12,881 nucleotides of DNA from Rhizobiales bacterium CCH3-A5 (GTDB lineage Bacteria; Pseudomonadota; Alphaproteobacteria; Rhizobiales; Beijerinckiaceae), in NCBI GenBank assembly GCA_001556025.1, contig LSIB01000138.1, positions 1-12,881 of the forward strand. The letters run 5' to 3'. Below are positions 7,462-12,881 of the stretch, piece by piece. Position 1 is the first letter of the stretch. Every line of letters begins with the position of its first letter. The position numbers and the translations under genes are program-made. The notes below the pieces were generated by a model. The model made no database searches. It was not told the DNA's origin and saw nothing but the letters and a program-made list of their open reading frames with translations.

Positions 7462-7954
7462 AGCCGCCCGTCTTCGCGTAGCGTTTCAGCGTGCGCTCGC
7501 GACGCAGGCGGGACAGGCGCTGGATCCAGAAGATCGCGTCGAGCTGGTCGATCTCGTGCTGCAGGCAGACAGCCAGCAGGCCGTCTGCGTCCTCCGTCTG
7601 TGCGACGCCGTCGATGTCGCTATACCTCACGACCACACGCGCCGGCCGCTCGACCTCCTCGGACACGCCGGGCATCGAAACGCTGCCCTCGACATGCTTG
7701 GCGGTCTCCGACGAGGCCGAAACGACCTCCGGATTGACGTAGAGCCTGGGCTCAGCCTCGCCGGGAAGCTCGATCGCGACTACGCGCAACATGACGCCGA
7801 TATGCGGCGCGGTGATGCCGACTCCGGGCGCGGCCCGCATCGTATCGACGAGATCGAGCGCGAGCGCGCGCAGATCATCGTCGAACGCGGTCACCGGCTC
7901 GGCGATGTGCTTCAGGCGAGGATCGGGAAAACGGAGGATCGGCCGGATGGTCAT
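7460..7954 (-). CDS. Degenerate peptide deformylase-like protein
   Basis: A 164-residue protein with the full peptide deformylase fold signature but altered catalytic motifs. Motif 1, normally G-x-G-x-A-A-x-Q, reads GVGITAPHIG (44-53), with His51 for the catalytic Gln. Motif 2, normally E-G-C-x-S, is EGSVSMPG (89-96), with Ser91 in place of the metal-binding Cys. Motif 3, normally H-E-x-x-H, is HEIDQLD (133-139), keeping His133 and Glu134 but with Gln137 for the second His. Two of three metal ligands are therefore changed. It is best regarded as a divergent paralogue, perhaps with weak, altered or no deformylase activity; I recall such forms in other Hyphomicrobiales, annotated simply as peptide deformylase. 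No fmt neighbour is present. The ATG at 7954 follows the HxlR stop by 3 nt, so the two are one operon. Confidence 0.85.
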   Translation of the reverse strand: MTIRPILRFPDPRLKHIAEPVTAFDDDLRALALDLVDTMRAAPGVGITAPHIGVMLRVVAIELPGEAEPRLYVNPEVVSASSETAKHVEGSVSMPGVSEEVERPARVVVRYSDIDGVAQTEDADGLLAVCLQHEIDQLDAIFWIQRLSRLRRERTLKRYAKTGG

Positions 7955-7957
7955 CGG

Positions 7958-8356
7958 CTACGCCGCGTCCGCCATCCGCGCGCGCGCCGCAACGACCGCG
8001 CCGAAATTCGCTTCGGCCCATTCGACCAGCCCGAGCAGCGGGCCAGCGAAGCTGACGCCGAGCGGCGTCAGCGAATAGGTGACGCTGGGCGGCACCGTCG
8101 GCTGCACGTCGCGATGGACGAGCCCGTCGGTCTCCAGCGAGCGCAGCGTTTGGGTCAGCATGCGTTTTGAGATGTCGGGCACGACGCGCGCCAACGCGCT
8201 GAACCGCCTCGGCCCGCCCGCCAATGCCGACAACAGCAGCATCGACCAGCGGTCGCCGACATGGTCGAGCAGGCGGCGCACCGGGCAGCGCGTCTCGTCG
8301 AAGCCCATCGCGAGCCAGCTTTCGAATTTGGCGCCGAGCGCCTGATCTGCCCGCAT
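7958..8356 (-). CDS. HxlR family (DUF24) winged-helix regulator, probable QorR-like redox sensor
   Basis: A 132-residue DNA-binding regulator. The family core [19 protein letters not shown] (24-42), then [31 protein letters not shown] (50-80, recognition helix), and [10 protein letters not shown] (91-100, wing) are all typical. Cys24 lies directly before the first core helix, where HxlR members such as YodB and QorR carry the thiol that senses quinones or oxidants. The ATG at 8356 was chosen for its excellent ribosome site (GGGAGGA, 5 nt away); a longer frame to 8452 has no such support and would run through the predicted promoter. It diverges from a QorB-type quinone oxidoreductase, its probable target, and is co-transcribed with the deformylase-like gene. 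Confidence 0.9.
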   Translation of the reverse strand: MRADQALGAKFESWLAMGFDETRCPVRRLLDHVGDRWSMLLLSALAGGPRRFSALARVVPDISKRMLTQTLRSLETDGLVHRDVQPTVPPSVTYSLTPLGVSFAGPLLGLVEWAEANFGAVVAARARMADAA

Positions 8357-8420
8357 GCAAGTCCTCCCGGGGAACGTCGGCGTAACCTGGTGACGGGAAA
8401 GTGCCGTCTTCTCGGGGGTG

Positions 8421-8449
8421 TTAATGGTCTCTATCTGAGACCATGTCAA
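8421..8449 (-). promoter_or_regulatory. Predicted promoter of the hxlR-type gene
   Basis: On the minus strand a consensus -35 hexamer TTGACA (8449-8444) is followed by a 17-nt spacer and CATTAA (8426-8421) as a weak -10 (3 of 6 matches). Transcription would start about 58 nt before the regulator's ATG. The spacer is almost entirely the palindrome described at 8424-8444. Confidence 0.5.
8424..8444. promoter_or_regulatory. Palindromic operator candidate for the HxlR regulator
   Basis: ATGGTCTC (8424-8431) and GAGACCAT (8437-8444) are perfect 8-bp inverted arms around a TATCT centre, 21 bp in all. The site lies in the 116-bp gap between the divergent regulator and quinone oxidoreductase genes, inside the regulator's predicted promoter spacer and about 29-49 bp before the oxidoreductase start. 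Dimeric HxlR proteins bind such dyads, so bound protein should repress both directions. Confidence 0.6.
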
Positions 8450-8472
8450 CAAACCGAGACCGGAGAATCCTG

Positions 8473-9336
8473 ATGTCCAATCCCCGTTACGTCGTCACCG
8501 CCGCCAGCGGCCAACTCGGCCGACTTGTCGTCGCCGCGCTGGCGGAACGCGCCGGCGCGGACAATGTCGCCGCCGTGGTGCGCGATCCCGCGAAGGCGGC
8601 CGCGCTGTTCCCCAAGGGCGTCACCATCCGCCAGGGCGACTACACCCGGCCGGAGACGCTCGATGCCGCCTTTTCAGGAGCCGAACGCGTGCTGCTGATC
8701 TCGTCCAATGCGCTCGGCGAGCGCGTGGCGCAGCACCGCAACGCGATCGAGGCCGCGCAGCGAGTTGGTATCAAGCGGCTGGCCTATACCAGCGTCCTGC
8801 ATGCGGACGTGTCCAGGCTCGCGCTTGCCGAGGAGCATCGTCGGACCGAGGCGCTGATCGCGGCGAGCGGCCTGCCTCACACGCTGCTCCGGAACGGCTG
8901 GTACACCGAGAACTACGCTGCCTCGATCCCGCCCGCATTGCAGCACGGGGCCTTCATCGGCGCGGCGCAGGACGGGCGCATCGCCAGCGCCGCCCGCGGC
9001 GATTATGCGCTGGCGGCCGCCATCGCACTGCTGAACGACGAGGGCGAGCAGGTCGTCCACGAGCTTGCCGGCGACGAGAGCTACACGCTCGCCGAGTTCG
9101 CTGCCGAACTCTCGAGACAGGCCGGCCGCGCGGTCCCCTATGTCGACATGCCGGATGCGGAGTTCCGCGCGGCGCTGACGGGGGCGGGACTGCCCGACGG
9201 CTTGGCCGGGTTGCTGGCGGACTCCGACGCCGCCGCGGCGCAAGGCGCGCTATTCGACGGTTCGCGCCAGCTCTCGCGCCTGATCGGTCGCCCGACGACG
9301 CCGTTTGGCGAAACCATCGCGCAGGCATTGAGATAA
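8473..9336 (+). CDS. NAD(P)H:quinone oxidoreductase, QorB/YtfG type (NmrA-like SDR)
   Basis: A 287-residue atypical short-chain dehydrogenase matching the length of E. coli QorB (YtfG). It opens with a Rossmann motif [15 protein letters not shown] (6-20), has [11 protein letters not shown] (35-45) after the second strand for NADP selection, [23 protein letters not shown] (55-77), [12 protein letters not shown] (101-112) and [13 protein letters not shown] (139-151), all typical of the QorB/NmrA group. These cytoplasmic enzymes reduce quinones with NADPH and protect against quinone stress. The ATG at 8473 has GGAG about 7 nt upstream and gives the family length; an in-frame ATG at 8443 overlaps the operator palindrome. 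The divergent HxlR regulator with a conserved Cys is the usual partner. Confidence 0.9.
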   Translation: MSNPRYVVTAASGQLGRLVVAALAERAGADNVAAVVRDPAKAAALFPKGVTIRQGDYTRPETLDAAFSGAERVLLISSNALGERVAQHRNAIEAAQRVGIKRLAYTSVLHADVSRLALAEEHRRTEALIAASGLPHTLLRNGWYTENYAASIPPALQHGAFIGAAQDGRIASAARGDYALAAAIALLNDEGEQVVHELAGDESYTLAEFAAELSRQAGRAVPYVDMPDAEFRAALTGAGLPDGLAGLLADSDAAAAQGALFDGSRQLSRLIGRPTTPFGETIAQALR

Positions 9337-9348
9337 TAGCCGGTCGCA

Positions 9349-9374
9349 GGCCGCCGTCCGAACGGGCGGCGGCC
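9349..9374 (+). terminator. Hairpin after the quinone oxidoreductase gene
   Basis: GGCCGCCGTCC (9349-9359) and GGGCGGCGGCC (9364-9374) form an 11-bp stem with one G-U pair and a GAAC loop. It begins 13 nt after the oxidoreductase stop. The stem is very stable, but no U-tract follows, so it may act as a terminator or as a 3'-end block to exonucleases. Confidence 0.65.
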
Positions 9375-9774
9375 AATAGCTGATGTTTCAGCTCACTCCC
9401 ACTCTATTGTTCAGATGCAGAGTAACGGCCTGTAAAATAAGCGCAATCGCCGATTCTACTACGCCGGTGCCCGACAACGAGACCGACAAAAAAGAGGGCT
9501 GCTGAATCTGCTGATTTTTTCCGCGCTTTGCGAATTTTTGGCGTACCACCAGCTTTCGACAGCAATCGGCCATTTCAAGGCAGAATGCTCGGACGCACGG
9601 CCATAGCCGTCGCATGCCGATACCGCAGTCGCACTCCGATACTCTACGCGGAGGCATGCCGAAAGAGAGCCAATCACCCGCCAGGGTGCGACCCGCTGGA
9701 AATCTACACACACGCGCCGCGCGCCCGCCTGTAAAGCCGCTCCTCGGCGCTCTCTCCTTGTAAGATGATGGCGT
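9375..9774. other. Gene-free, AT-richer junction region
   Basis: About 400 bp with no convincing gene. The first half (9385-9545) is visibly richer in A and T than the preceding chromosome, including runs of six A (9488-9493) and six T (9515-9520). Short repeats include CCGATAC at 9617-9623 and 9636-9642, and the palindrome GCATGC at 9612-9617 and 9654-9659. Open frames here give Arg/Cys/Ser-rich proteins typical of chance reading. No tRNA gene or recognisable integrase remnant was seen. It separates housekeeping genes from the accessory cluster to its right and may mark the edge of acquired DNA. Confidence 0.45.
9761..9766 (+). promoter_or_regulatory. Possible -10 box of a leaderless transcript
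   Basis: TAAGAT matches the -10 consensus at four of six positions and sits 8 nt before the ATG at 9775. No Shine-Dalgarno is visible before that start, so the message could begin at or near the start codon. No clear -35 box is present. Confidence 0.25.
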
Positions 9775-10383
9775 ATGTCTGAAGAGAGCTTCGAGTCGAT
9801 CCTCAATCGCCCGTTCCGGTGGCCTCGCGAAAGTGACCGGCCGTTCACTCGCTCTGTGGATCCGCGCGGCAATGCGTACATCGATCGCTTCGGGCACGGA
9901 CGCACGGTCCTCATGATGACGGGCTACAAGAACGCGGCCGACCTCCTTGTTCAACAGTCGACGCAATCCGGGTTTGACCGCGACACGCTCGTTTATCCGA
10001 TCGTCTTCAACTACCGGCAGTTCATCGAACTTTCGCTAAAGTACCTCATCGCCACCTATGGCCGGACGGTCGGCATCGACGCCAACTGGAAGACGCATGA
10101 CCTCTCGGTGCTCTGGTCCACGTTCGCCCAGACGCTGGAGCGTTACGGCCATGACGACCCAGATCAGACCGATCCGGTCGTGGCGCGGATCGTGGGCGAG
10201 TTCGCCAAGGTCGATCCAGGCTCTTTCTCTTACCGGTATCCAGTCGATCGCCAAGGCAACCCGATCCCGCTGGCGCACGAGGAACTCGATTTGGCGCAAC
10301 TCGCCGACGTCATGAACGGTCTCGACGGGTATTTCACCGGCTGTGATGGCTATCTGGATCACCTCCAGGGGGCTGGTCCGTGA
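9775..10383 (+). CDS. Hypothetical helical protein, HEPN-like
   Basis: A 202-residue soluble protein, first of an overlapping pair. A central block GYKNAADLLVQQ (50-61), TLVYPIVFNYRQFIELSLKYLIATYG (71-96) and NWKTHDLSVLW (104-114) has the helical pattern of HEPN-like proteins that pair a Y-R-x-x-I-E-L-x-L-K helix with a following H-D-L segment. FSYRYPVDRQG (151-161) follows near the C-terminal part. The classical HEPN ribonuclease motif (R-x4-6-H) is not evident, so catalysis is doubtful. The ATG at 9775 is the only sensible start although no ribosome site precedes it. Its TGA overlaps the GTG of the next gene, implying coupled translation. I cannot name a function; HEPN proteins often act in toxin-antitoxin and abortive-infection systems. 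Confidence 0.6.
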   Translation: MSEESFESILNRPFRWPRESDRPFTRSVDPRGNAYIDRFGHGRTVLMMTGYKNAADLLVQQSTQSGFDRDTLVYPIVFNYRQFIELSLKYLIATYGRTVGIDANWKTHDLSVLWSTFAQTLERYGHDDPDQTDPVVARIVGEFAKVDPGSFSYRYPVDRQGNPIPLAHEELDLAQLADVMNGLDGYFTGCDGYLDHLQGAGP

Positions 10384-11024
10384 CCGTCGAGGCGTTTCAG
10401 CCCGGTCTCTCAGTTGGCGTAGCCGCCGAGCGCCTCCCGCGCCTCTTTCAGGCCAACATCGATCGCTTCTATCGGCGTGTGATCTCGCCCGGGCTCGAGC
10501 AGTTTTCGGTTCAGTTCGATGCGCCGGAGGATGGCGACGCCTTCGACCGCTTGGCGGCGGAGGTCAATCAGCACACGGGGCGTGAGGTTCGCCGATCCAA
10601 CGCTCTGGCGCTGGCAGGGCTTTTTGAGCGTCAGGTCCGAACCTGGGCGCGTGAGGGCCTGCCAGACAAAGACGCTCGGCACATCGCAGCCGCGCCTCTG
10701 GCGCTCCTAGTCGAGGAGCTCGCGACCGCTCGGGCCCTGGATCTGCACACGCGAGGTGACGCCTCCGTTCTGCGAGAGCTGATTCTGGTCGCCAACGTCG
10801 TCCGTCACGGCGACGGACCGTCCTGCGACGCGCTTCGCAGGCACGCTCCTGCCCTTCGACAAGGTTTCGAGACCGAGGCGCTCGGCGTCGCTGAAAACCT
10901 CCATCGTCTGAGCGAGTTCGTGGAGATCGGAAACTCCGACTTGCGACGTTACGGAATCGCGTCGGCGCGCTTCTGGGGCTTGGCCGATAAGCTTCTGCTC
11001 GCGGTGAACGACCCATCCTACTGA
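10380..11024 (+). CDS. Hypothetical helical protein with RHG motif, HEPN-like
   Basis: A 214-residue soluble protein starting at the GTG that overlaps the upstream stop (GTGA, 10380-10383). It is mostly helical. The segment NALALAGLFERQVRTWARE (74-92) resembles the first conserved helix of several HEPN-like families, and LRELILVANVVRHGDGPSCDAL (131-152) carries an N-x-x-R-H-G-x-G-x-S signature with Arg142-His143, reminiscent of the (R/K)-H-G-x-G-x-S motif near the end of such domains. A ribonuclease role is therefore conceivable but unproven. Coupling to the upstream gene suggests an obligate pair, for example toxin with partner or two subunits. It ends 7 nt before the stop of the convergent Lit-like metalloprotease. 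Confidence 0.6.
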   Translation: MTVEAFQPGLSVGVAAERLPRLFQANIDRFYRRVISPGLEQFSVQFDAPEDGDAFDRLAAEVNQHTGREVRRSNALALAGLFERQVRTWAREGLPDKDARHIAAAPLALLVEELATARALDLHTRGDASVLRELILVANVVRHGDGPSCDALRRHAPALRQGFETEALGVAENLHRLSEFVEIGNSDLRRYGIASARFWGLADKLLLAVNDPSY

Positions 11025-11031
11025 GTTCAGA

Positions 11032-11985
11032 CTAGGCGCCATAGCGCGCCCGGAGAACGTCCACTAACGCATGGCAGAGCTTCACTCCGGCAAGAGGAGG
11101 CATCTCAGCCCCGCGATGCCGATCAACAACGACGGCGACAAGCAGCGACGCCGCGAAATCCCAAAACCAATGGTCTTCTGGCAAGTCGACCCGCGGGAAT
11201 AGGGCGTCCAAGCGGTCGGCGACCGGCGGGTAATCGTCAGATCGTCCTCGCCCCCTCTCGGGCGTGAACTTATAGAGCGCATAAGCGCCGAGGGCGATCC
11301 CGGCCGCCCGCTTGGCCAGCACCGTCTGCGCATCCTCACCCGGGGTCGTCACGTAAGCGCCGATCCCTTCGAGAAGGAATCCGCACGCGAACGCATCGCA
11401 TGCGAGCTCCTCTTCGGGGTTCGAGGGTCGGCCGCCGTCAGCGTTGAACATGACGTGACGAACCTCGTGCAGCAGCATGTAGGCTGTTGCGATCATGATC
11501 AGATCGAAAGCCGCTTGCTGCTCGACATTGAGGCCGTTCTTGTCGACCTGTGGGCGCGGAACGCCTTGGGGCCAGAAACCGTCTGCGTCGACGGTGTCCA
11601 GATCGGCGAAATCGCGCACGGCGTAGAGAACGGCCCCGAGGTCGCCCTCGGCCTCGGCATATGTCAGGTCGGCCTTTCTCAGCTCTCCATCGATGGCTCC
11701 GCCGGTCAGGCTGCGCCAGAACAGATGCGGCCCGTGCAGACGAAAGGCGCGCCACCCGCCGAACCCCAACAACCAGAGCCAGGTCATCGTCTTGTTGTCG
11801 AACTCGATTCGTCGACGCCGGGCCCGCAGCGTCACACCCTTCCGGTCGGCCAATACGTGTAACGTGATCTCATAGCGCTGGCGCAGTTCTCGCCACTCCT
11901 GCGCCTTTTCGGGCGCGGCCGCGTCGGTCAGGACGTCGATGGCCTTCGCATCGGCAGGCAGCGCCAGGTCATCTGGATGGCTCAT
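11032..11985 (-). CDS. HEXXH metalloprotease resembling the Lit (peptidase U49) phage-exclusion family
   Basis: A 317-residue protein with a zinc-metalloprotease core. AFDLIMIATAYMLLHEVRHVMF (159-180) contains HEVRH (173-177, zinc ligands His173 and His177, catalytic Glu174). About 15 residues on, EEELACDAFACGFLL (191-205) supplies the likely third acidic ligand. Further on, DDYPPVADRLDALFP (250-264), where relatives often have H-P-P-x-x-x-R, and HWFWDFAASLL (272-282) follow. This order fits what I know of Lit-family proteins; E. coli Lit cleaves EF-Tu during T4 infection to abort phage growth. A hydrophobic patch at 66-82 could touch the membrane. The ATG at 11985 has no good ribosome site and overlaps a tiny ORF by ATGA. 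A TTG-initiated extension to 12096 is possible but poor. The Hsp90-like ATPase gene lies upstream on the same strand. Confidence 0.65.
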   Translation of the reverse strand: MSHPDDLALPADAKAIDVLTDAAAPEKAQEWRELRQRYEITLHVLADRKGVTLRARRRRIEFDNKTMTWLWLLGFGGWRAFRLHGPHLFWRSLTGGAIDGELRKADLTYAEAEGDLGAVLYAVRDFADLDTVDADGFWPQGVPRPQVDKNGLNVEQQAAFDLIMIATAYMLLHEVRHVMFNADGGRPSNPEEELACDAFACGFLLEGIGAYVTTPGEDAQTVLAKRAAGIALGAYALYKFTPERGRGRSDDYPPVADRLDALFPRVDLPEDHWFWDFAASLLVAVVVDRHRGAEMPPLAGVKLCHALVDVLRARYGA

Positions 11986-12026
11986 CGGGGGTTGGCCTGT
12001 TCCTGGATCCGACGGCTCCGATCCAT
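11982..12026 (-). other. Tiny ORF B, 14 codons, in the linker before the Lit-like gene
   Basis: An ATG at 12026 opens a 14-residue frame (MDRSRRIQEQANPR) whose TGA overlaps the ATG of the Lit-like gene in ATGA. Its own ATG overlaps the stop of tiny ORF A by one base (TGATG). It may act only as a re-initiation relay. A peptide product is unproven. Confidence 0.2.
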
Positions 12027-12076
12027 CAACTCGCCGAACCTTCAGGGTGATCGAGCAGCAAGCCGTCCTCGACCAT
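12026..12076 (-). other. Tiny ORF A, 16 codons, with a strong ribosome site
   Basis: An ATG at 12076, 6 nt after the ATPase stop, opens MVEDGLLLDHPEGSAS. A GGGGAGG ribosome site lies inside the end of the ATPase gene (12094-12088), 11 nt from this ATG. It is the best translation signal in this linker, while the Lit-like start has none. It could be a leader peptide, a coupling device, or the remnant of a broken small gene. Confidence 0.25.
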
Positions 12077-12082
12077 GTAAGG

Positions 12083-12881
12083 CTATTCCTCCCCAAACTC
12101 CTCGACTAAGGCCTCTCGGGCAGACGCGTAGCATCCGGGCGACAAGGCATCTTCGAGTACATTCAGGATCTCTTGAAGAAACTCGTCTCTCGCTTCCTGC
12201 TGAATCTTTTCACGGTCAACATTGGCCGCGGCTCCTCCAACATGCGAGAGCGCCTCCTGCTTAATATCGGTCAGAGCAGAGCTGATTGCCTGGAGCTCGG
12301 CTGCGGTCTCCAAGGGAGCGCCCAATAGTCCTTTCGCCACTCGGGCTTGGTAAGTGGTCACGTTCTTGGAAAGCTTAATCACGCGATCCGCATCATTGAA
12401 GTTGGATCGCTGAAGCGCCTTGAGCTCCTTCTTCGCCGTCGCCAAGTTCCCTTTCAGAGCGTCGACCGAGAGTTGGCCCTGCTTAGAGACGGTGTGAGCT
12501 TCACGACCAAGCTGCTTTACAATCGTGGCAATCTCGGTGCGCACGCGTTTCCATGCGGCGTCCTCCTCAAAACCGTCCCGGCGCGCGTTCGGCACCAATG
12601 CGCTCGGCTCGACGAAAATCTCTCCAAGGAAGTAATCTTGAAAGCGGGCGTTAGACTTGGCGTGGTCTCGGAAGATGTCACGAACGATCTCCGTCCCGTC
12701 TATCTGGATGTTTCGGACACGCACTCTTAACCCGCTTACCTTTTCATCCGTGTAGGAGCCTGACTCTTCCTTCTTTCCCACCCAAGAGAGCTGGCTCGGG
12801 AAATCTGGACAGCGGGCGTAGGTGGATTTTCGGCCTGAACGCGGCATGATTGCCGTGAACAGGAGCGGATATGACGAGACG
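12083..12881 (-). CDS. C-terminal part of an Hsp90/GHKL-type ATP-binding protein (5' end outside the window)
   Basis: The frame is open from the right edge (12881) to TAG at 12083-12085, about 265 residues. The internal ATG at 12847 is unlikely to be the true start because coding-like sequence (SSYPLLFTAI) precedes it. Numbering from that Met, VSGLRVRVRNIQIDG (37-51) and RFQDYFLGEIFVEPSALVPNARRDGFEED (68-96) correspond to the middle-domain pattern of Hsp90-like ATPases, where HtpG has Y-x-x-F-V-x-G-x-x-D then L-P-L-N-x-S-R-E; here it reads L-V-P-N-A-R-R-D. Residues about 123-200 look like a long helical or coiled-coil segment, and the tail is acidic. The nucleotide-binding domain would lie beyond the window. 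Base composition is less GC-rich than the housekeeping genes on the left. The Lit-like protease gene follows downstream. Confidence 0.6.
   Translation of the reverse strand, partial: VSSYPLLFTAIMPRSGRKSTYARCPDFPSQLSWVGKKEESGSYTDEKVSGLRVRVRNIQIDGTEIVRDIFRDHAKSNARFQDYFLGEIFVEPSALVPNARRDGFEEDAAWKRVRTEIATIVKQLGREAHTVSKQGQLSVDALKGNLATAKKELKALQRSNFNDADRVIKLSKNVTTYQARVAKGLLGAPLETAAELQAISSALTDIKQEALSHVGGAAANVDREKIQQEARDEFLQEILNVLEDALSPGCYASAREALVEEFGEE

Noticed and set aside
9488..9520. A6 and T6 runs as a possible terminator or transposon end
   Set aside because: The 21 bases between the runs do not pair, leaving only A-T pairing of the runs; no terminal inverted repeat or transposase is present.
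9528..9734. 68-codon plus-strand frame starting with TTG
   Set aside because: No homology recognised, poor start, no ribosome site; treated as chance.
9388..9966. 192-codon minus-strand frame across the junction region
   Set aside because: Composition is Arg/Cys/Ser-rich with no recognisable motif, it overlaps the start of the HEPN-like gene and no ribosome site supports it.
1..12881. CRISPR arrays, tRNA or rRNA genes, insertion sequences
   Set aside because: No regularly spaced repeats, cloverleaf-like sequence, rRNA stretch or transposase was seen on either strand.

Overview
The window is GC-rich DNA from what looks like an alphaproteobacterium, most likely a member of the Hyphomicrobiales (Bosea- or Methylobacterium-like). 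That placement is inferred from protein flavour and codon use: a Tgt that has lost its zinc ligands, an EGSVSMPG-type peptide deformylase-like protein, an NnrU family protein and a stand-alone PstS. There is no rRNA or tRNA gene to confirm it. Gene density is normal, and no CRISPR array, insertion sequence or tRNA gene was seen.

Positions 1-9336 look like ordinary chromosomal housekeeping DNA. In order they hold: the N-terminal part of an unrecognised membrane-anchored protein (minus); a DMT/EamA transporter (plus); a multi-pass membrane protein translationally coupled to tgt (minus, overlapping 4 nt); a periplasmic PstS-like phosphate-binding protein (plus); an NnrU protein followed by a YffB/ArsC-fold protein (minus); a phosphoribosyltransferase and a haloperoxidase-type alpha/beta hydrolase (plus); a degenerate peptide deformylase behind an HxlR regulator (minus); and a QorB-type quinone oxidoreductase (plus) divergent from that regulator. 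A perfect 8-bp-armed palindrome fills the spacer of the regulator's own predicted promoter. This is a textbook layout for a redox-sensing QorR-like switch.

Positions 9337-9774 are a gene-free, visibly more AT-rich stretch. From 9775 to the right edge the content changes to accessory genes. Two overlapping plus-strand genes of HEPN-like helical character (9775-11024) converge, with stops only 7 nt apart, on a minus-strand pair: a HEXXH metalloprotease resembling the Lit (peptidase U49) phage-exclusion family, and upstream of it the C-terminal part of an Hsp90/GHKL-type ATPase cut by the window edge. Between ATPase and protease sit two tiny ORFs in different frames, chained by overlapping stop and start codons. 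I infer that this cluster is a candidate phage-defence or stress-response island. The individual family calls are moderate in confidence, and the idea that the four genes form one system is a hypothesis.

Two housekeeping-looking enzymes carry directly visible active-site or metal-site substitutions: Tgt (three of four zinc ligands) and the deformylase (two of three metal ligands plus the motif-1 Gln).
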